DNA of 64,000 bases from Duganella sp. BuS-21. GTDB lineage: Bacteria; Pseudomonadota; Gammaproteobacteria; Burkholderiales; Burkholderiaceae_D. The stretch lies in the NCBI GenBank assembly GCA_041874725.1, contig CP097466.1, positions 1,612,001 to 1,676,000 on the forward strand, read 5' to 3'. The stretch's first letter is position 1, and the number at the start of each line of letters is the position of its first letter. Under the pieces are notes generated by a model that saw only the letters and a program-made list of their open reading frames with translations, made no database searches and was not told where the DNA came from. Position numbers and translations under genes: made by a program. This document shows, piece after piece, positions 36,274 through 46,485 of this stretch.

Positions 36274-37758
36274 TTGAGCATAGAACCATCCGGCAGCACG
36301 CAACTCTGGAACGAAGACCTGGCGCCGACCACGGCGGCGCAGCGCACGTGGCGCTGGTATCACTTCTCCGCGCTGTGGGTCGGCATGGTGATGTGCATAC
36401 CGGCGTACACCTTGTCCGCCAGTTTGATCGAGGGCGGCATGTCGGGTTACCAGGCGGTGCTGACGGTGTTTCTTGCCAATGCCATCGTGTTGCTGCCGAT
36501 GCTGCTGATCGGCCACGCCGGCACCAAGTACGGCATTCCGTATGCGGTATTGGCGCGCGCTTCCTTCGGCACTTCCGGCGCGCGCTTGCCGGCGCTGATG
36601 CGCGCCATCGTCGCCTGCGGTTGGTACGGCATCCAGACCTGGTTCGGCGGCTCCATGATCTACACCCTGCTGGGCGTGATGATGGGCAGCGAAATCGGTG
36701 GCGACAAGATCGCCGGCCTTGGCATCAACGGCGCACAGCTGCTTTGCTTCCTCGCGTTCTGGGCCATCCAGTTCTACTACATTGTGCACGGCATGGATGC
36801 GATTCGCAAACTGGAGACTTATACCGCGCCGCTGAAGATCGCGATCTGCTTCGTGCTGCTTGGCTGGGTGTACAGCAAGGCCGGCGGCTTCGGCGACCTG
36901 CTGTCGGCGCCGTCGCAGTTTGTTGATGGCGGCAAGAAGGCCGGCCAGTTCTGGTCCGTGTTTTGGCCTTCGCTGACGGCGATGGTGGGATTCTGGGCCA
37001 CGCTGGCCTTGAACATTCCCGACTTCACCCGCTTCGCCAAGACCCAACGCGATCAGGTGATCGGCCAGACTGTCGGCCTGCCGTTGCCCATGGGACTGCT
37101 GGCGGCAATGGCGGTGATCGTGACTTCGGCCACGGTGGTCTTGTACGGCAAGGCGATCTGGGATCCAGTCGAGCTGTCGAGCCGCATGACCGGCGTGGCG
37201 GTGCTGGTGGCGCTGCTGATCCTGCTGATCGATACGGTGTCGGTCAACCTGGCCGCCAATCTGGTCGGCCCGGCCTACGACTTCTCGGCGCTGGCGCCCA
37301 ACAAGATCACCTACAAGACCGGCGGCTACATCACGGCGGGCATCGCCATCCTGATGATGCCGTGGAAGATACTGGAGTCGACGCAGGGCTATGTCTTCAC
37401 CTGGCTGATCGGCTATTCAGCGCTGCTCGGCCCCATCGCCGGCATTCTGATCATCGACTACTACATGGTGCGCAAAACGCAGCTGAACGTCGCCGATCTG
37501 TATCGCGAAGACGGCCAGTACTCGTATGGAAAGGGCTGGAATATGGCGGCGCTGGTGGCCTTCGTGATCGGCGTGCTGCCGAATATTCCCGGTTTCCTCA
37601 ACGCGGCGTTTCCGGCTTCCTTCCCGGGTGTGTCGGAAACGTTTAAAACGATTTATACCTACGCCTGGTTCGTCGGCATTGCCATTTCGGCCGTGGTGTA
37701 CGGGGTTATGATGAAAGGGAAGACGGCGCCCGCCTTGCGCGCACCGGCTCACCTCTAA
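36274..37758 (+). CDS. NCS1-family nucleobase permease (uracil/allantoin/hydantoin type)
   Basis: A 494-residue, 12-helix transporter. The open frame begins at TTG 36262, but GGAG at 36264 would lie inside it. TTG 36274 (MSIEPSGSTQLW), with that GGAG about 6 nt upstream, is the better start. Motifs: YHFSALWVGMVMCIPAYTL, GMSGYQAVLTVFLANAIVLLPML, GTKYGIPYAVLARASFG and WATLALNIPDFTRFAKTQRDQ. It imports a nucleobase or hydantoin-like substrate by proton or sodium symport. Position between preTA and dihydropyrimidinase suggests uracil/thymine or dihydropyrimidines. Confidence 0.93.
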   Translation: MSIEPSGSTQLWNEDLAPTTAAQRTWRWYHFSALWVGMVMCIPAYTLSASLIEGGMSGYQAVLTVFLANAIVLLPMLLIGHAGTKYGIPYAVLARASFGTSGARLPALMRAIVACGWYGIQTWFGGSMIYTLLGVMMGSEIGGDKIAGLGINGAQLLCFLAFWAIQFYYIVHGMDAIRKLETYTAPLKIAICFVLLGWVYSKAGGFGDLLSAPSQFVDGGKKAGQFWSVFWPSLTAMVGFWATLALNIPDFTRFAKTQRDQVIGQTVGLPLPMGLLAAMAVIVTSATVVLYGKAIWDPVELSSRMTGVAVLVALLILLIDTVSVNLAANLVGPAYDFSALAPNKITYKTGGYITAGIAILMMPWKILESTQGYVFTWLIGYSALLGPIAGILIIDYYMVRKTQLNVADLYREDGQYSYGKGWNMAALVAFVIGVLPNIPGFLNAAFPASFPGVSETFKTIYTYAWFVGIAISAVVYGVMMKGKTAPALRAPAHL

Positions 37759-39162
<1,404 letters not shown>

Positions 39163-39242
39163 CGTCATTCCCGCGCAAGCGGGAATCCATGCTGAGCGAA
39201 CAATCACACGACCTATGGATTCCCGCGTGCGCGGGAATCACG
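39163..39242. repeat. REP-like palindromic doublet, copy 5 (80 bp)
   Basis: Arms ATTCCCGC-GCAA-GCGGGAAT and ATTCCCGC-GTGC-GCGGGAAT surround a 24-nt spacer. The spacer's reverse complement ends in GCTCAGC like copy 2, so this copy sits in the opposite orientation. It fills the hydA/beta-ureidopropionase gap. Confidence 0.88.
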
Positions 39243-39261
39243 GGGGTAAAGGAGAAGAGGC

Positions 39262-40497
39262 ATGAGTAATACGCTAATCAACGGCGACCGCCTGTGGACG
39301 GCTTTGATGGAACTGGCGAAAATCGGCGCGACGGAGAAGGGCGGCGTCAAGCGCCTGGCCCTGACCGATCTTGACAAGCAAGGCCGCGACCTGGTGGTCG
39401 GCTGGGGCAGGGAGGCCGGCATGTCGATTACCGTCGACCAGATCGGCAATGTCTTCATGCGCCGCGACGGCACCAACAACGCGCTGCCGCCGGTGATGAC
39501 CGGCAGCCATATCGACACCCAGCCGACCGGCGGCAAGTTCGATGGCAACTACGGTGTGCTGGCCGGCCTGGAAGTGGTGCGCACGCTGAACGATTTGAAC
39601 ATCAAGACCGAAGCACCGATCGAAGTGGCCTTCTGGACCAACGAGGAAGGCTCGCGCTTCGTGCCGGTGATGATGGGCTCCGGTGTTTTCTGCGGCGCCT
39701 TCTCGCTGGAGACGGCGTATGCGGCCAAGGATGTCGACGGCAAAACCGTCGGCGATGAACTGGAGCGCATTGGCTACAAAGGCCCGCAGGTGCCCGGCGA
39801 CCATCCCATCGGCGCCTACTTCGAAACCCATATCGAACAAGGCCCGGTGCTGGAAGACGCCGACAAGGTGATCGGCGTGGTGCCGGCGGTGATGGGACTT
39901 TCGTGGTACGACTGCGTGGTGACCGGCATGGAGGCGCACGCCGGGCCGACGCCGATGGGCCTGCGCAAGGACGCGTTGCAGGTCTCCACCCGCATCATGC
40001 AGGAAGTGGTGGCCATCGCCAACCGCTATCCGCCGTATGGACGCGGCACGGTGGGCATGGTGCAGCTGTTCCCGAACAGCCGCAACGTGATTCCGGGCGA
40101 AGTCAAATTCAGCATCGACCTGCGCAACGTGAACGATGAACTGCTCAACACCATGCACGAAGAGATGCTGGCCTTTATCGACAAGACCCGCAGCGAAAGC
40201 GGCTTGAAGATTTCGCTGGAGCGGGTATCCTACTACCCGCCGTGCCCGTTCCATCCCGAGTGCGTGGACGCGGTGCGCAACGCCACCGCCAAACTCGGAT
40301 ACTCGACCATGGACGTGGTGTCCGGCGCCGGCCACGACGCCATCTACGCCGCGCGCCTGGCGCCGGCCGGTATGATCTTCGTGCCGTGCAAGGACGGCAT
40401 CAGCCACAACGAGATCGAGGATGCCAAGGCCGAGCATCTGGAAGCGGGCTGCAACGTGCTGCTGCACGCCATGCTGGAGCGCGCCCGCGTGGTTTAA
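39262..40497 (+). CDS. Zn-dependent N-carbamoyl-beta-alanine amidohydrolase (beta-ureidopropionase type)
   Basis: A 411-residue M20-fold hydrolase of the hydantoinase/carbamoylase family. Metal and substrate motifs: MTGSHIDTQPTGGKFDGNYG, WTNEEGSRFVPVMMGSGVF, YFETHIEQGPVLED, HAGPTPMGLRKDAL and SGAGHDAIYAARLAP. It hydrolyses N-carbamoyl-beta-alanine to beta-alanine + CO2 + NH3, completing the route to the aminotransferase substrate. Related AllC enzymes act on allantoate, but the context (directly after dihydropyrimidinase) favours the pyrimidine role. AAAGGAGAAGAGG precedes the ATG. Confidence 0.92.
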   Translation: MSNTLINGDRLWTALMELAKIGATEKGGVKRLALTDLDKQGRDLVVGWGREAGMSITVDQIGNVFMRRDGTNNALPPVMTGSHIDTQPTGGKFDGNYGVLAGLEVVRTLNDLNIKTEAPIEVAFWTNEEGSRFVPVMMGSGVFCGAFSLETAYAAKDVDGKTVGDELERIGYKGPQVPGDHPIGAYFETHIEQGPVLEDADKVIGVVPAVMGLSWYDCVVTGMEAHAGPTPMGLRKDALQVSTRIMQEVVAIANRYPPYGRGTVGMVQLFPNSRNVIPGEVKFSIDLRNVNDELLNTMHEEMLAFIDKTRSESGLKISLERVSYYPPCPFHPECVDAVRNATAKLGYSTMDVVSGAGHDAIYAARLAPAGMIFVPCKDGISHNEIEDAKAEHLEAGCNVLLHAMLERARVV

Positions 40498-40514
40498 TGA
40501 TGTAGTTTGACCGC

Positions 40515-40577
40515 AAAGCGGCCGGAGCGCATACTGATTATCCAGATTAGAATGCAGGCGTCAGTCCGGCCGCTTTT
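40515..40577 (+). promoter_or_regulatory. perfect 11-bp inverted repeat upstream of the GGDEF-EAL gene
   Basis: AAGCGGCCGGA and TCCGGCCGCTT are perfectly complementary with a 38-nt loop. A TTTT follows, and the right arm ends 4-5 nt before ATG 40581, occupying the place of a Shine-Dalgarno. It may be a weak terminator for the upstream gene or a structure limiting translation of the next one. Confidence 0.45.
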
Positions 40578-40580
40578 ATC

Positions 40581-42254
40581 ATGCAAGCACCACAAGCTCC
40601 TCACACCGAAGCCCTGCAAGCGGCCTGCCTGACCGCCACGCTTGAAAGCATTTCGGACGCCGTCCTGATGCTGGGGCACAGCTGGGAAATCCGCTACATG
40701 AACGGCAATGCCGAGCGCCTGCTGCAGGTGATCCGCAGCGATGTAGTTGGCCGTCGTGTGTGGGAGGTGTTCCCGGAGGCCGTCGGTGGTCCTTATCATC
40801 GCGCCTATCACCAGGCGGTGGAAACCAATATGCCGGTGACTTTCGAGGAGCATTACGCGCCGCTGGATCTGTGGACCGAGATCCGCGCCTATCCCTCGGA
40901 AGAGGGACTGACCATCTACTTCCGCGACGTCAGCGAGCGCAAGGCCATCGAGGCGGAGATCAATCGCCTGGCTTTCTACGACAAGCTGACAGGGCTGCCG
41001 AATCGCCAGCTGCTGCTGGACCGGATCGAGCAGGCGCTTAGGGATGAACATGGGCAGGGCGGCGCGGTACTGTTCATCGACCTGGATAACTTCAAGAGCA
41101 TCAACGACACGCGTGGCCACGATAAAGGCGACCGGTTGCTGCAATTGGTGGCCGACCGGCTGAACGATAGCGTGCGCAGTTGCGACACGGTGGCGCGTTT
41201 TGGCGGCGACGAATTCGTGGTGCTGATGGAGGAGTTGGGCGTGAGCGCGAAGGACAGCGCGCGGGCCACGGCTAACCACTTGTTGCAGGCTTTTCGCGCG
41301 CCGTTCGAAGTCGACGGCGTTGAGCATTACAGCACGCCCAGCATCGGCGTGGCGCTGTTCGGCCGCGAGTCGGCCGGCGTGGATGAGATCCTGAAGCGTG
41401 CCGACCTGGCGATGTACCAGGCCAAGGCCGATGGCCGCAACAACTTCTCGTTCTTCGATCCGGCCATGCAAGAGCGCGTGTCGGCGCGCGCGCAGCTGGA
41501 GGCCGACTTGCGGCGTGCGCTGGTCAACCAAGAGTTTGAACTGCACTACCAGCCCCTGGCCGTGGTGGACGGCAAGCTGGCCGGGGTGGAGGCGCTGGCG
41601 CGCTGGCGTCATCCGCAGCGCGGGCTGGTACCGCCGGATGAGTTCATCGCCGTGGCGGAAGAGACCAATATGATCCTGCCCTTGGGGCGCTGGGTGCTGG
41701 AGGAGGCCTGCCGCCTGCTGGCGCGTTGGGCGGGCGATGCGTCCACCAGTGCGCTGGAGATGTCGGTCAACGTCAGCACGGTACAATTCCATCGTCCCGA
41801 TTTCGTCGAGCAGGTACTGGAAGTGCTGGCGCAGACCGGCGCGCGGCCGGCGTTGCTGCGGCTGGAGCTGACGGAGAGCGTGCTGCTGACCGAAGTGGAA
41901 AGCACCGCCGTGAAAATGCAGCGCCTGCGCGATGTGGGCGTGTGTTTTTCTCTCGACGATTTCGGCACCGGTTATTCGTCGCTGTCGTACCTGCACCGGC
42001 TGCCCTTGTCGCAGCTGAAGATCGACCGCTCGTTTATCTGGGGCGCGTTGAAGGAGGCCCATGGCGCCGCCATCGTGCGCATGATCGTGGCGCTGGGCCG
42101 GGCGCTGGAGATGACGGTGTTGGCCGAAGGCGTGGAGACGTCCGAACAGCTGGCGTTTGTCAGGGCCGAGGGTTGCGACTATTATCAAGGCTATTTATTC
42201 AGCAAGCCGCTGCCGGAGCATGAGCTGGTGGCTTTTTTAGCACGCGATGCATAA
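40581..42254 (+). CDS. PAS-GGDEF-EAL cyclic-di-GMP protein
   Basis: A 557-residue cytoplasmic protein without membrane helices. Residues about 15-120 form a PAS domain (ISDAVLMLGHSWEIRYMNGNA). A GGDEF domain follows with RFGGDEFVVLMEE near 206-216, then an EAL domain with VEALARWRHPQRGL near 334, SVNVSTVQFHRP, LDDFGTGYSSLSYL and KIDRSFI. Both catalytic signatures are intact, so it may make and/or degrade c-di-GMP. It overlaps the next gene by 8 nt. Confidence 0.94.
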   Translation: MQAPQAPHTEALQAACLTATLESISDAVLMLGHSWEIRYMNGNAERLLQVIRSDVVGRRVWEVFPEAVGGPYHRAYHQAVETNMPVTFEEHYAPLDLWTEIRAYPSEEGLTIYFRDVSERKAIEAEINRLAFYDKLTGLPNRQLLLDRIEQALRDEHGQGGAVLFIDLDNFKSINDTRGHDKGDRLLQLVADRLNDSVRSCDTVARFGGDEFVVLMEELGVSAKDSARATANHLLQAFRAPFEVDGVEHYSTPSIGVALFGRESAGVDEILKRADLAMYQAKADGRNNFSFFDPAMQERVSARAQLEADLRRALVNQEFELHYQPLAVVDGKLAGVEALARWRHPQRGLVPPDEFIAVAEETNMILPLGRWVLEEACRLLARWAGDASTSALEMSVNVSTVQFHRPDFVEQVLEVLAQTGARPALLRLELTESVLLTEVESTAVKMQRLRDVGVCFSLDDFGTGYSSLSYLHRLPLSQLKIDRSFIWGALKEAHGAAIVRMIVALGRALEMTVLAEGVETSEQLAFVRAEGCDYYQGYLFSKPLPEHELVAFLARDA

Positions 42255-43638
42255 CGATTCCCAGCAGGCTTATCTCGATGCAAACCACCTGATGGCGGCG
42301 GGCGACCTCGCCGGCGCGGAGGAGGCATACCTGCAGGCGCTGGCCTTGCAGCCGTGGCACGCGGCGGCGCGGGCGAATCTTGCTTATCTGAAGGAGTTGC
42401 AGGGTGCTGCGGCGGAGGCGGAATTCCATTATCGGCAGGCGATCGCCTTGATGCCGGATCACACGCAATTGCAGCAGAATCTGGGCGCGCTGCTGTTGAA
42501 GGAAAAGCGTTTTTCAGAGTCGGAAATCGCGATGCGGGCAGCGGTGGCGTTGGCGCCGGAGGAAGCGTCGGCTTGGAACCAGCTTGGTGCGCTGCTGGTG
42601 TTCACGCATCGCGAGCCTGAGGGCGAGGCCTGTTATCGGCGGGCGTTGTCGCTGGAGCCGGAGCATGCGCGGGCGCGCTTCAATCTGGCGTATGTGCTGT
42701 TGCGGCAGGGACGCTTCGAGGAAGGCTGGCGCATGCTGGAGGCGCGCTGGGAGTTCGAAGGTTTTCCCCTGTCGTTCGATTGTCCGTTCTGGCAGGACGA
42801 GGCGCTGGAAGGCAAGTCTATCGTGATCGGGCTGGAGGCCGGGCATGGCGACATGATCCACTTCTGCCGTTATGCGCCCATGCTCAAGGCGCGCGGCGCG
42901 GCGCGGGTGGATGTGGTGTGCCATCCGGACTTGCGGCGGCTGCTCGCGACGCTGGCTGGCGTGGATCATGTGTATGCACCGGACCATGCACCGACGGATG
43001 GATGGGATTACTGGACGCGGCCGATGCGCTTGCCGGGATTGTTCGACACGGAGTTGGCCAGCATCCCGGCCGCCGTGCCTTACCTTCATGCGCCGCCGGC
43101 ATTGGTGGCGCATTGGCGCGCGCTGCTGCCGCAGCAAGGCTTGCGTGTTGGCCTGGCGTGGCGCGGCAATCCCAATTTCGAGAACGATGCCGACCGCTCG
43201 CTGCCTTCGCTGATGACGCTTGCGGCGCTCGGCGCTGCGGCCCAGGCTGCGGGCGGTGTGCAATTCGTCAGTTTGCAAAAAGGCAGCGGCGCGGACGAGG
43301 CGTTGACGCCTCCCGCTGGCATGACGTTGCTTGCGATAGCGCCGCAGCTTGGCGACTTTGCCGACACGGCGGCCGTCATCGCCAACCTCGATCTGGTGAT
43401 CAGCACCGACTCGGCGGTGGCGCACCTGGCCGGCGCAATGGGCAAGCCATGCTGGCTGCTGTTGCCCGACTATCGCTGCGACTGGCGCTGGATGGCGGAG
43501 CGCGACGACACGCCATGGTATCCATCCATGCGTCTATTCCGCCAGCCGCGCGGCGGCGGCTGGGCGCCGGTCATCGCCGACGTTGCGGTGGCGTTGGTCA
43601 GGCTTGGAAGTAGTGCGGCAGCTCCAGATCCGCGATAA
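42247..43638 (+). CDS. TPR-repeat protein with glycosyltransferase-like C-terminal domain
   Basis: A 463-residue protein. Residues about 5-180 contain four to five tetratricopeptide repeats (for example AYLQALALQPWHAAARANLAYL, YRRALSLEPEHARARFNLAYVL). The C-terminal half has LRVGLAWRGNPNFENDADRSL and LDLVISTDSAVAHLAGAMGKP, which match the GT9/GT41-like glycosyltransferase fold common in TPR proteins of this group. Acceptor and sugar are unknown; flagellin or surface glycosylation are possibilities. It starts inside the end of the GGDEF-EAL gene, so the two are probably co-translated. Confidence 0.85.
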   Translation: MHNDSQQAYLDANHLMAAGDLAGAEEAYLQALALQPWHAAARANLAYLKELQGAAAEAEFHYRQAIALMPDHTQLQQNLGALLLKEKRFSESEIAMRAAVALAPEEASAWNQLGALLVFTHREPEGEACYRRALSLEPEHARARFNLAYVLLRQGRFEEGWRMLEARWEFEGFPLSFDCPFWQDEALEGKSIVIGLEAGHGDMIHFCRYAPMLKARGAARVDVVCHPDLRRLLATLAGVDHVYAPDHAPTDGWDYWTRPMRLPGLFDTELASIPAAVPYLHAPPALVAHWRALLPQQGLRVGLAWRGNPNFENDADRSLPSLMTLAALGAAAQAAGGVQFVSLQKGSGADEALTPPAGMTLLAIAPQLGDFADTAAVIANLDLVISTDSAVAHLAGAMGKPCWLLLPDYRCDWRWMAERDDTPWYPSMRLFRQPRGGGWAPVIADVAVALVRLGSSAAAPDPR

Positions 43639-43976
43639 GCCCCAGCCCCTGCGGCTGCCAGTTCAATTGCTCGCGCGCCGGCCACGCCATGTTCCAGCGC
43701 CAGGCGATACAAGCGCATGGCGTCGACTGAGCGCGAAAGACGCATCAACATCGAACGCACGCCGCGTTCCGCCAGCGCCACCGTCAGCACGTCGGAAGCG
43801 TTGCGGTGTCTGGCAGGACCGGTGGGATCGGCCGCCAATACCTCGCCCATGGCCTCGATCGCGCGGCGGTCGGTTTCGCCGGCAGCATTGAAGTCCTTGA
43901 AGTCGTGGATGAAGGCGGTGTGTATCACGCCGTCGCAGGCGCGTGCGCCGGCTGCCAGTGCGTCCAGGTCCGACAC
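43598..43976 (-). pseudogene. remnant of an SDR-family (NAD-dependent epimerase-like) oxidoreductase
   Basis: The minus strand reads VSDLDALAAGARACDGVIHT..FIHDF, then RRAIEAMGEVLA, then LAERGVRSMLMRLS, then AMRLYRLALEHGVAGAR. In another frame it ends REQLNWQPQGLGLIADLELP..YFQA with a stop at 43598. These pieces are the collinear, conserved blocks of an extended SDR of about 290 residues, but the N-terminal NAD-binding region and several internal segments are gone and there is a late frameshift. It is clearly decayed. The tail overlaps the convergent TPR gene by about 40 bp, and its 5' end is fused into the AraC remnant. Confidence 0.72.
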
Positions 43977-44677
43977 TTTCCCTGCTCAATCCCCGTAGCT
44001 ACGTTGCCGGCGGCTTTGACGCCAGCGGCGACTGGGCGTTGCAATTCCACCGAGCCGAAGGCATCAAGTGCTACGCGGTAGTAAAAGGCCAGTGCTGGCT
44101 GGCGGTGGAGGACGTGGACGAGCCGGTGCTGCTCAAGACCGGCGACTGTTTTCTGCTGCCGCGCGGACGCGCCTTCCGCATCGCCAGCGACTTGTCCCTG
44201 CCGCCGGTGGAGGCCCTGGACCTTTTGCATAGAAGGCGCGTCGGCGGCATCGGCATCATCAACGACGGCGGCGAGTGCATGATTGTCGGCGGCCATTTCG
44301 TTTTCAGCGGCAAGCATACCGGCGTGTTGCTGGAAGCCTTGCCGCCCATCGCCCACATCCACAAGGATGCGGACCGCGAAGCGCTGCGCTGGTCATTACA
44401 GCGGCTGTCGATGGAATTGCGCGAGCAGCCCCAGCATGTCGGCATGTCGCGTTCCACACTGGCGCTGAAGTTCAAGCAGACCGTGGGCGCTTCGCCGATG
44501 GAGTACCTGACGCGCTGGCGCATGCTGCTGGCCGGCGACCGGCTGGGGCATACCAGTCAGCCGGTGTCCGTGATTTCGCAAGCGCTGGGCTATGAATCGG
44601 ACAGCGCCTTCAGCACCGCTTTTAAGCGCGTGATGGGATGCTCGCCGCGCCAGTACGTGCGCGATCAGGCCTTGTAA
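43943..44677 (+). pseudogene. AraC-family regulator with internal deletion (probably non-functional)
   Basis: The open frame gives 244 residues. An AraC cupin-type N-terminal domain (LSLLNPRSYVAGGFDASGDW, FHRAEGIKCYAVVKGQCWLA, TGDCFLLPRGRAFRIASDL) runs into MELREQP-QHV-GMSRSTLALKFKQTVG. Intact members of this group have about 310 residues: the linker and the first helices of the first HTH (roughly 60-70 residues) are missing in frame here. The second HTH (VISQALGYESDSAFSTAFKRVMGCSPRQY) is intact. The first ten residues are antisense to the SDR remnant, so the native start is also lost. DNA binding is doubtful. Confidence 0.7.
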
Positions 44678-46416
44678 GCGCGCAGGAAGTCCAGCAGCAC
44701 GCGGGCGGCGATGTCGGCATCGTCGGCGGTCATGGTTTCCAGTGGGTTGTGGCTGATGCCGCCGTTGCCGCAGCGTGTGAACAGCATGGCGACGTCGGTG
44801 ACGGCCGCCATCGCCATGGCGTCGTGACCGGCGCCGGAAAGCAGGTCGAAGCGCGGCAGACCGGCGCGTTCGATGGCGTCGCCGAACTGCTGCATCAGGC
44901 GCGGCGCGCACGGTGCCGCGCTGGCGTTGACGATAGGCTGTAACGTATATTCGATCTGGCGACGTGCGCAGATGGCGGCGATGCCGTCCAGTACGTCCTT
45001 CACCGCAGCCAGGCGCACCGCGTCGTCGGCGGCGCGGATGTCGAGCGAGAGCTTGCAAGCGCCGGGAATCACGTTGACCGAACCGCCGGGTACCTGCAGT
45101 TGCCCGACCGTGCCCACCAGCGACTCAGCCCGCGCGCAGCGCTGCTCCACCAGCAGCACGATTTCCGCCGCCGCCGTTGCGGCATCCCTGCGCATGGTCA
45201 TCGGCGTGGTGCCGGCGTGGCTGGCCAGACCGGTGAGGTCGACCAGGTAACGCGAGCTGCCGGCAATGGCGGTGACCACGCCCAGCGCCAGGTCGCGTTC
45301 CAGCAGCACCGGACCTTGTTCGATATGGACTTCCACAAAGCCCAGCAAGCCGGCCGGATCGCGCGCGATGGCGGGGATGCGCGCCACGTCGTGGCCGGCG
45401 GCCAGCAAGGCGTCGCGCATGGTCACGCCGTCGGCGTCGGTCTGGTCCAGCAGCGACAGGTCGAAGCGGCCGGTGATCGCCGTGCTGCCGAGGAAGGTGC
45501 TTTTGAAACGCACGCCTTCTTCTTCCGCGAAGCCGACGATCTCTAAATGGTAGGGCAGCTTTTCGCCGCGCTGGTTCAGGTGACGCACGATGGCGATCGG
45601 CAGCAGGATACCGAGGCGGCCGTCGTACTTGCCGCCGTTGCGCACGGTGTCGTAGTGCGAGCCGGTCATCAGTGTCTTGGCGTTGGGCGCGTCGGCGCGG
45701 TAGACGCCGGTGACGTTGCCGACCGCGTCGATGTGTGCGTCCATGCCCGCTTCGCGCATCCAGTCGAGGATCTGCGCGGCGCTCTGGCGGTGGGCCGGCG
45801 TCATGTAGGCGCAGGTCAGGCCGGATTCGTCGTCGCTCCATGCGCCTATCGCCTCGCACCAGTCCATGATGGCGGGGCCGAAGTCCAGCTGCACGGACAG
45901 CAGGTCGTTCAGGCGGATTTCGGCGATGCGCTTGATCTGGCGGAGGCACTCGGCGATTTCATCGGCGCGCTGGTTTTTCAGGCGGCGCGTGAAGGTGGCG
46001 ATGACGCTCTGCCGCGTGAGGCCTTGTCCGGTCGGGCCTTTGACGGCCAGGATGAAGGGAAAGCCGAATTTGGCGTTGTAGTCCGCGTTCAACTGGTGCA
46101 GCGTGGCGAATTCCTCGGCGCTGCACAGATGCAGGCCGGACTTGGCTTGCTCGCTGGTCGATTCCGCCGTCAGCTCGCCGGCGACGGCGGCCTTGCCTGC
46201 CAACTCCGGGTGGGCACGGATCAGGCCCAGTTGTTCATCGAGCGTGGCAGCGCTGACCACCGACTGCAAGGCCAGCTTGAGGGCGGTGTCGTTGGCGAAC
46301 GGCCGCTGGGCGGCGGCGCGTTCGGGGATCCACGGCGAATGCTCGTAGATGCCGCGCAGGCGTTCAACGAAGGTGGCGCTGTCGCAGCTATTCAGGTCGG
46401 AGAGTGTCGTCATCAT
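44665..46416 (-). CDS. OHCU decarboxylase-allantoate amidohydrolase fusion (UraD-AllC)
   Basis: A 583-residue fusion. Residues 1-165 form an OHCU decarboxylase (FVERLRGIYEHSPWIPERAA, LIRAHPELAGKAA, LHQLNADYNAKFGFPFILAVKG). Residues about 175-583 form an M20-type allantoate amidohydrolase (GSHYDTVRNGGKYDGRLG, GFAEEEGVRFKSTFLG, EVHIEQGPVLLE, LSGAGHDAMAMA). These are steps 3 and 5 of urate degradation: OHCU to (S)-allantoin, and allantoate to ureidoglycolate. Allantoinase and HIU hydrolase are not in the window. Several ATGs cluster at 46413-46428; I take 46416. Convergent, slightly overlapping with the AraC remnant. Confidence 0.92.
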   Translation of the reverse strand: MMTTLSDLNSCDSATFVERLRGIYEHSPWIPERAAAQRPFANDTALKLALQSVVSAATLDEQLGLIRAHPELAGKAAVAGELTAESTSEQAKSGLHLCSAEEFATLHQLNADYNAKFGFPFILAVKGPTGQGLTRQSVIATFTRRLKNQRADEIAECLRQIKRIAEIRLNDLLSVQLDFGPAIMDWCEAIGAWSDDESGLTCAYMTPAHRQSAAQILDWMREAGMDAHIDAVGNVTGVYRADAPNAKTLMTGSHYDTVRNGGKYDGRLGILLPIAIVRHLNQRGEKLPYHLEIVGFAEEEGVRFKSTFLGSTAITGRFDLSLLDQTDADGVTMRDALLAAGHDVARIPAIARDPAGLLGFVEVHIEQGPVLLERDLALGVVTAIAGSSRYLVDLTGLASHAGTTPMTMRRDAATAAAEIVLLVEQRCARAESLVGTVGQLQVPGGSVNVIPGACKLSLDIRAADDAVRLAAVKDVLDGIAAICARRQIEYTLQPIVNASAAPCAPRLMQQFGDAIERAGLPRFDLLSGAGHDAMAMAAVTDVAMLFTRCGNGGISHNPLETMTADDADIAARVLLDFLRAYKA

Positions 46417-46485
46417 AGCGTCCATCATAACGCGCGGGCGTCGCCGCAATATATGCAGTATGGCCTAAGGTTTATATGACTGCGC

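Noticed and set aside
40498..40580. Possible sigma-70 promoter (TAGAAT at 40548)
   Set aside because: No -35 at a proper distance could be found; kept only as a hairpin feature.
43470..43597. Extension of the SDR-like minus frame into the TPR gene
   Set aside because: The recognisable SDR C-terminus is in another frame and stops at 43598; beyond that the frame is antisense to the TPR protein.
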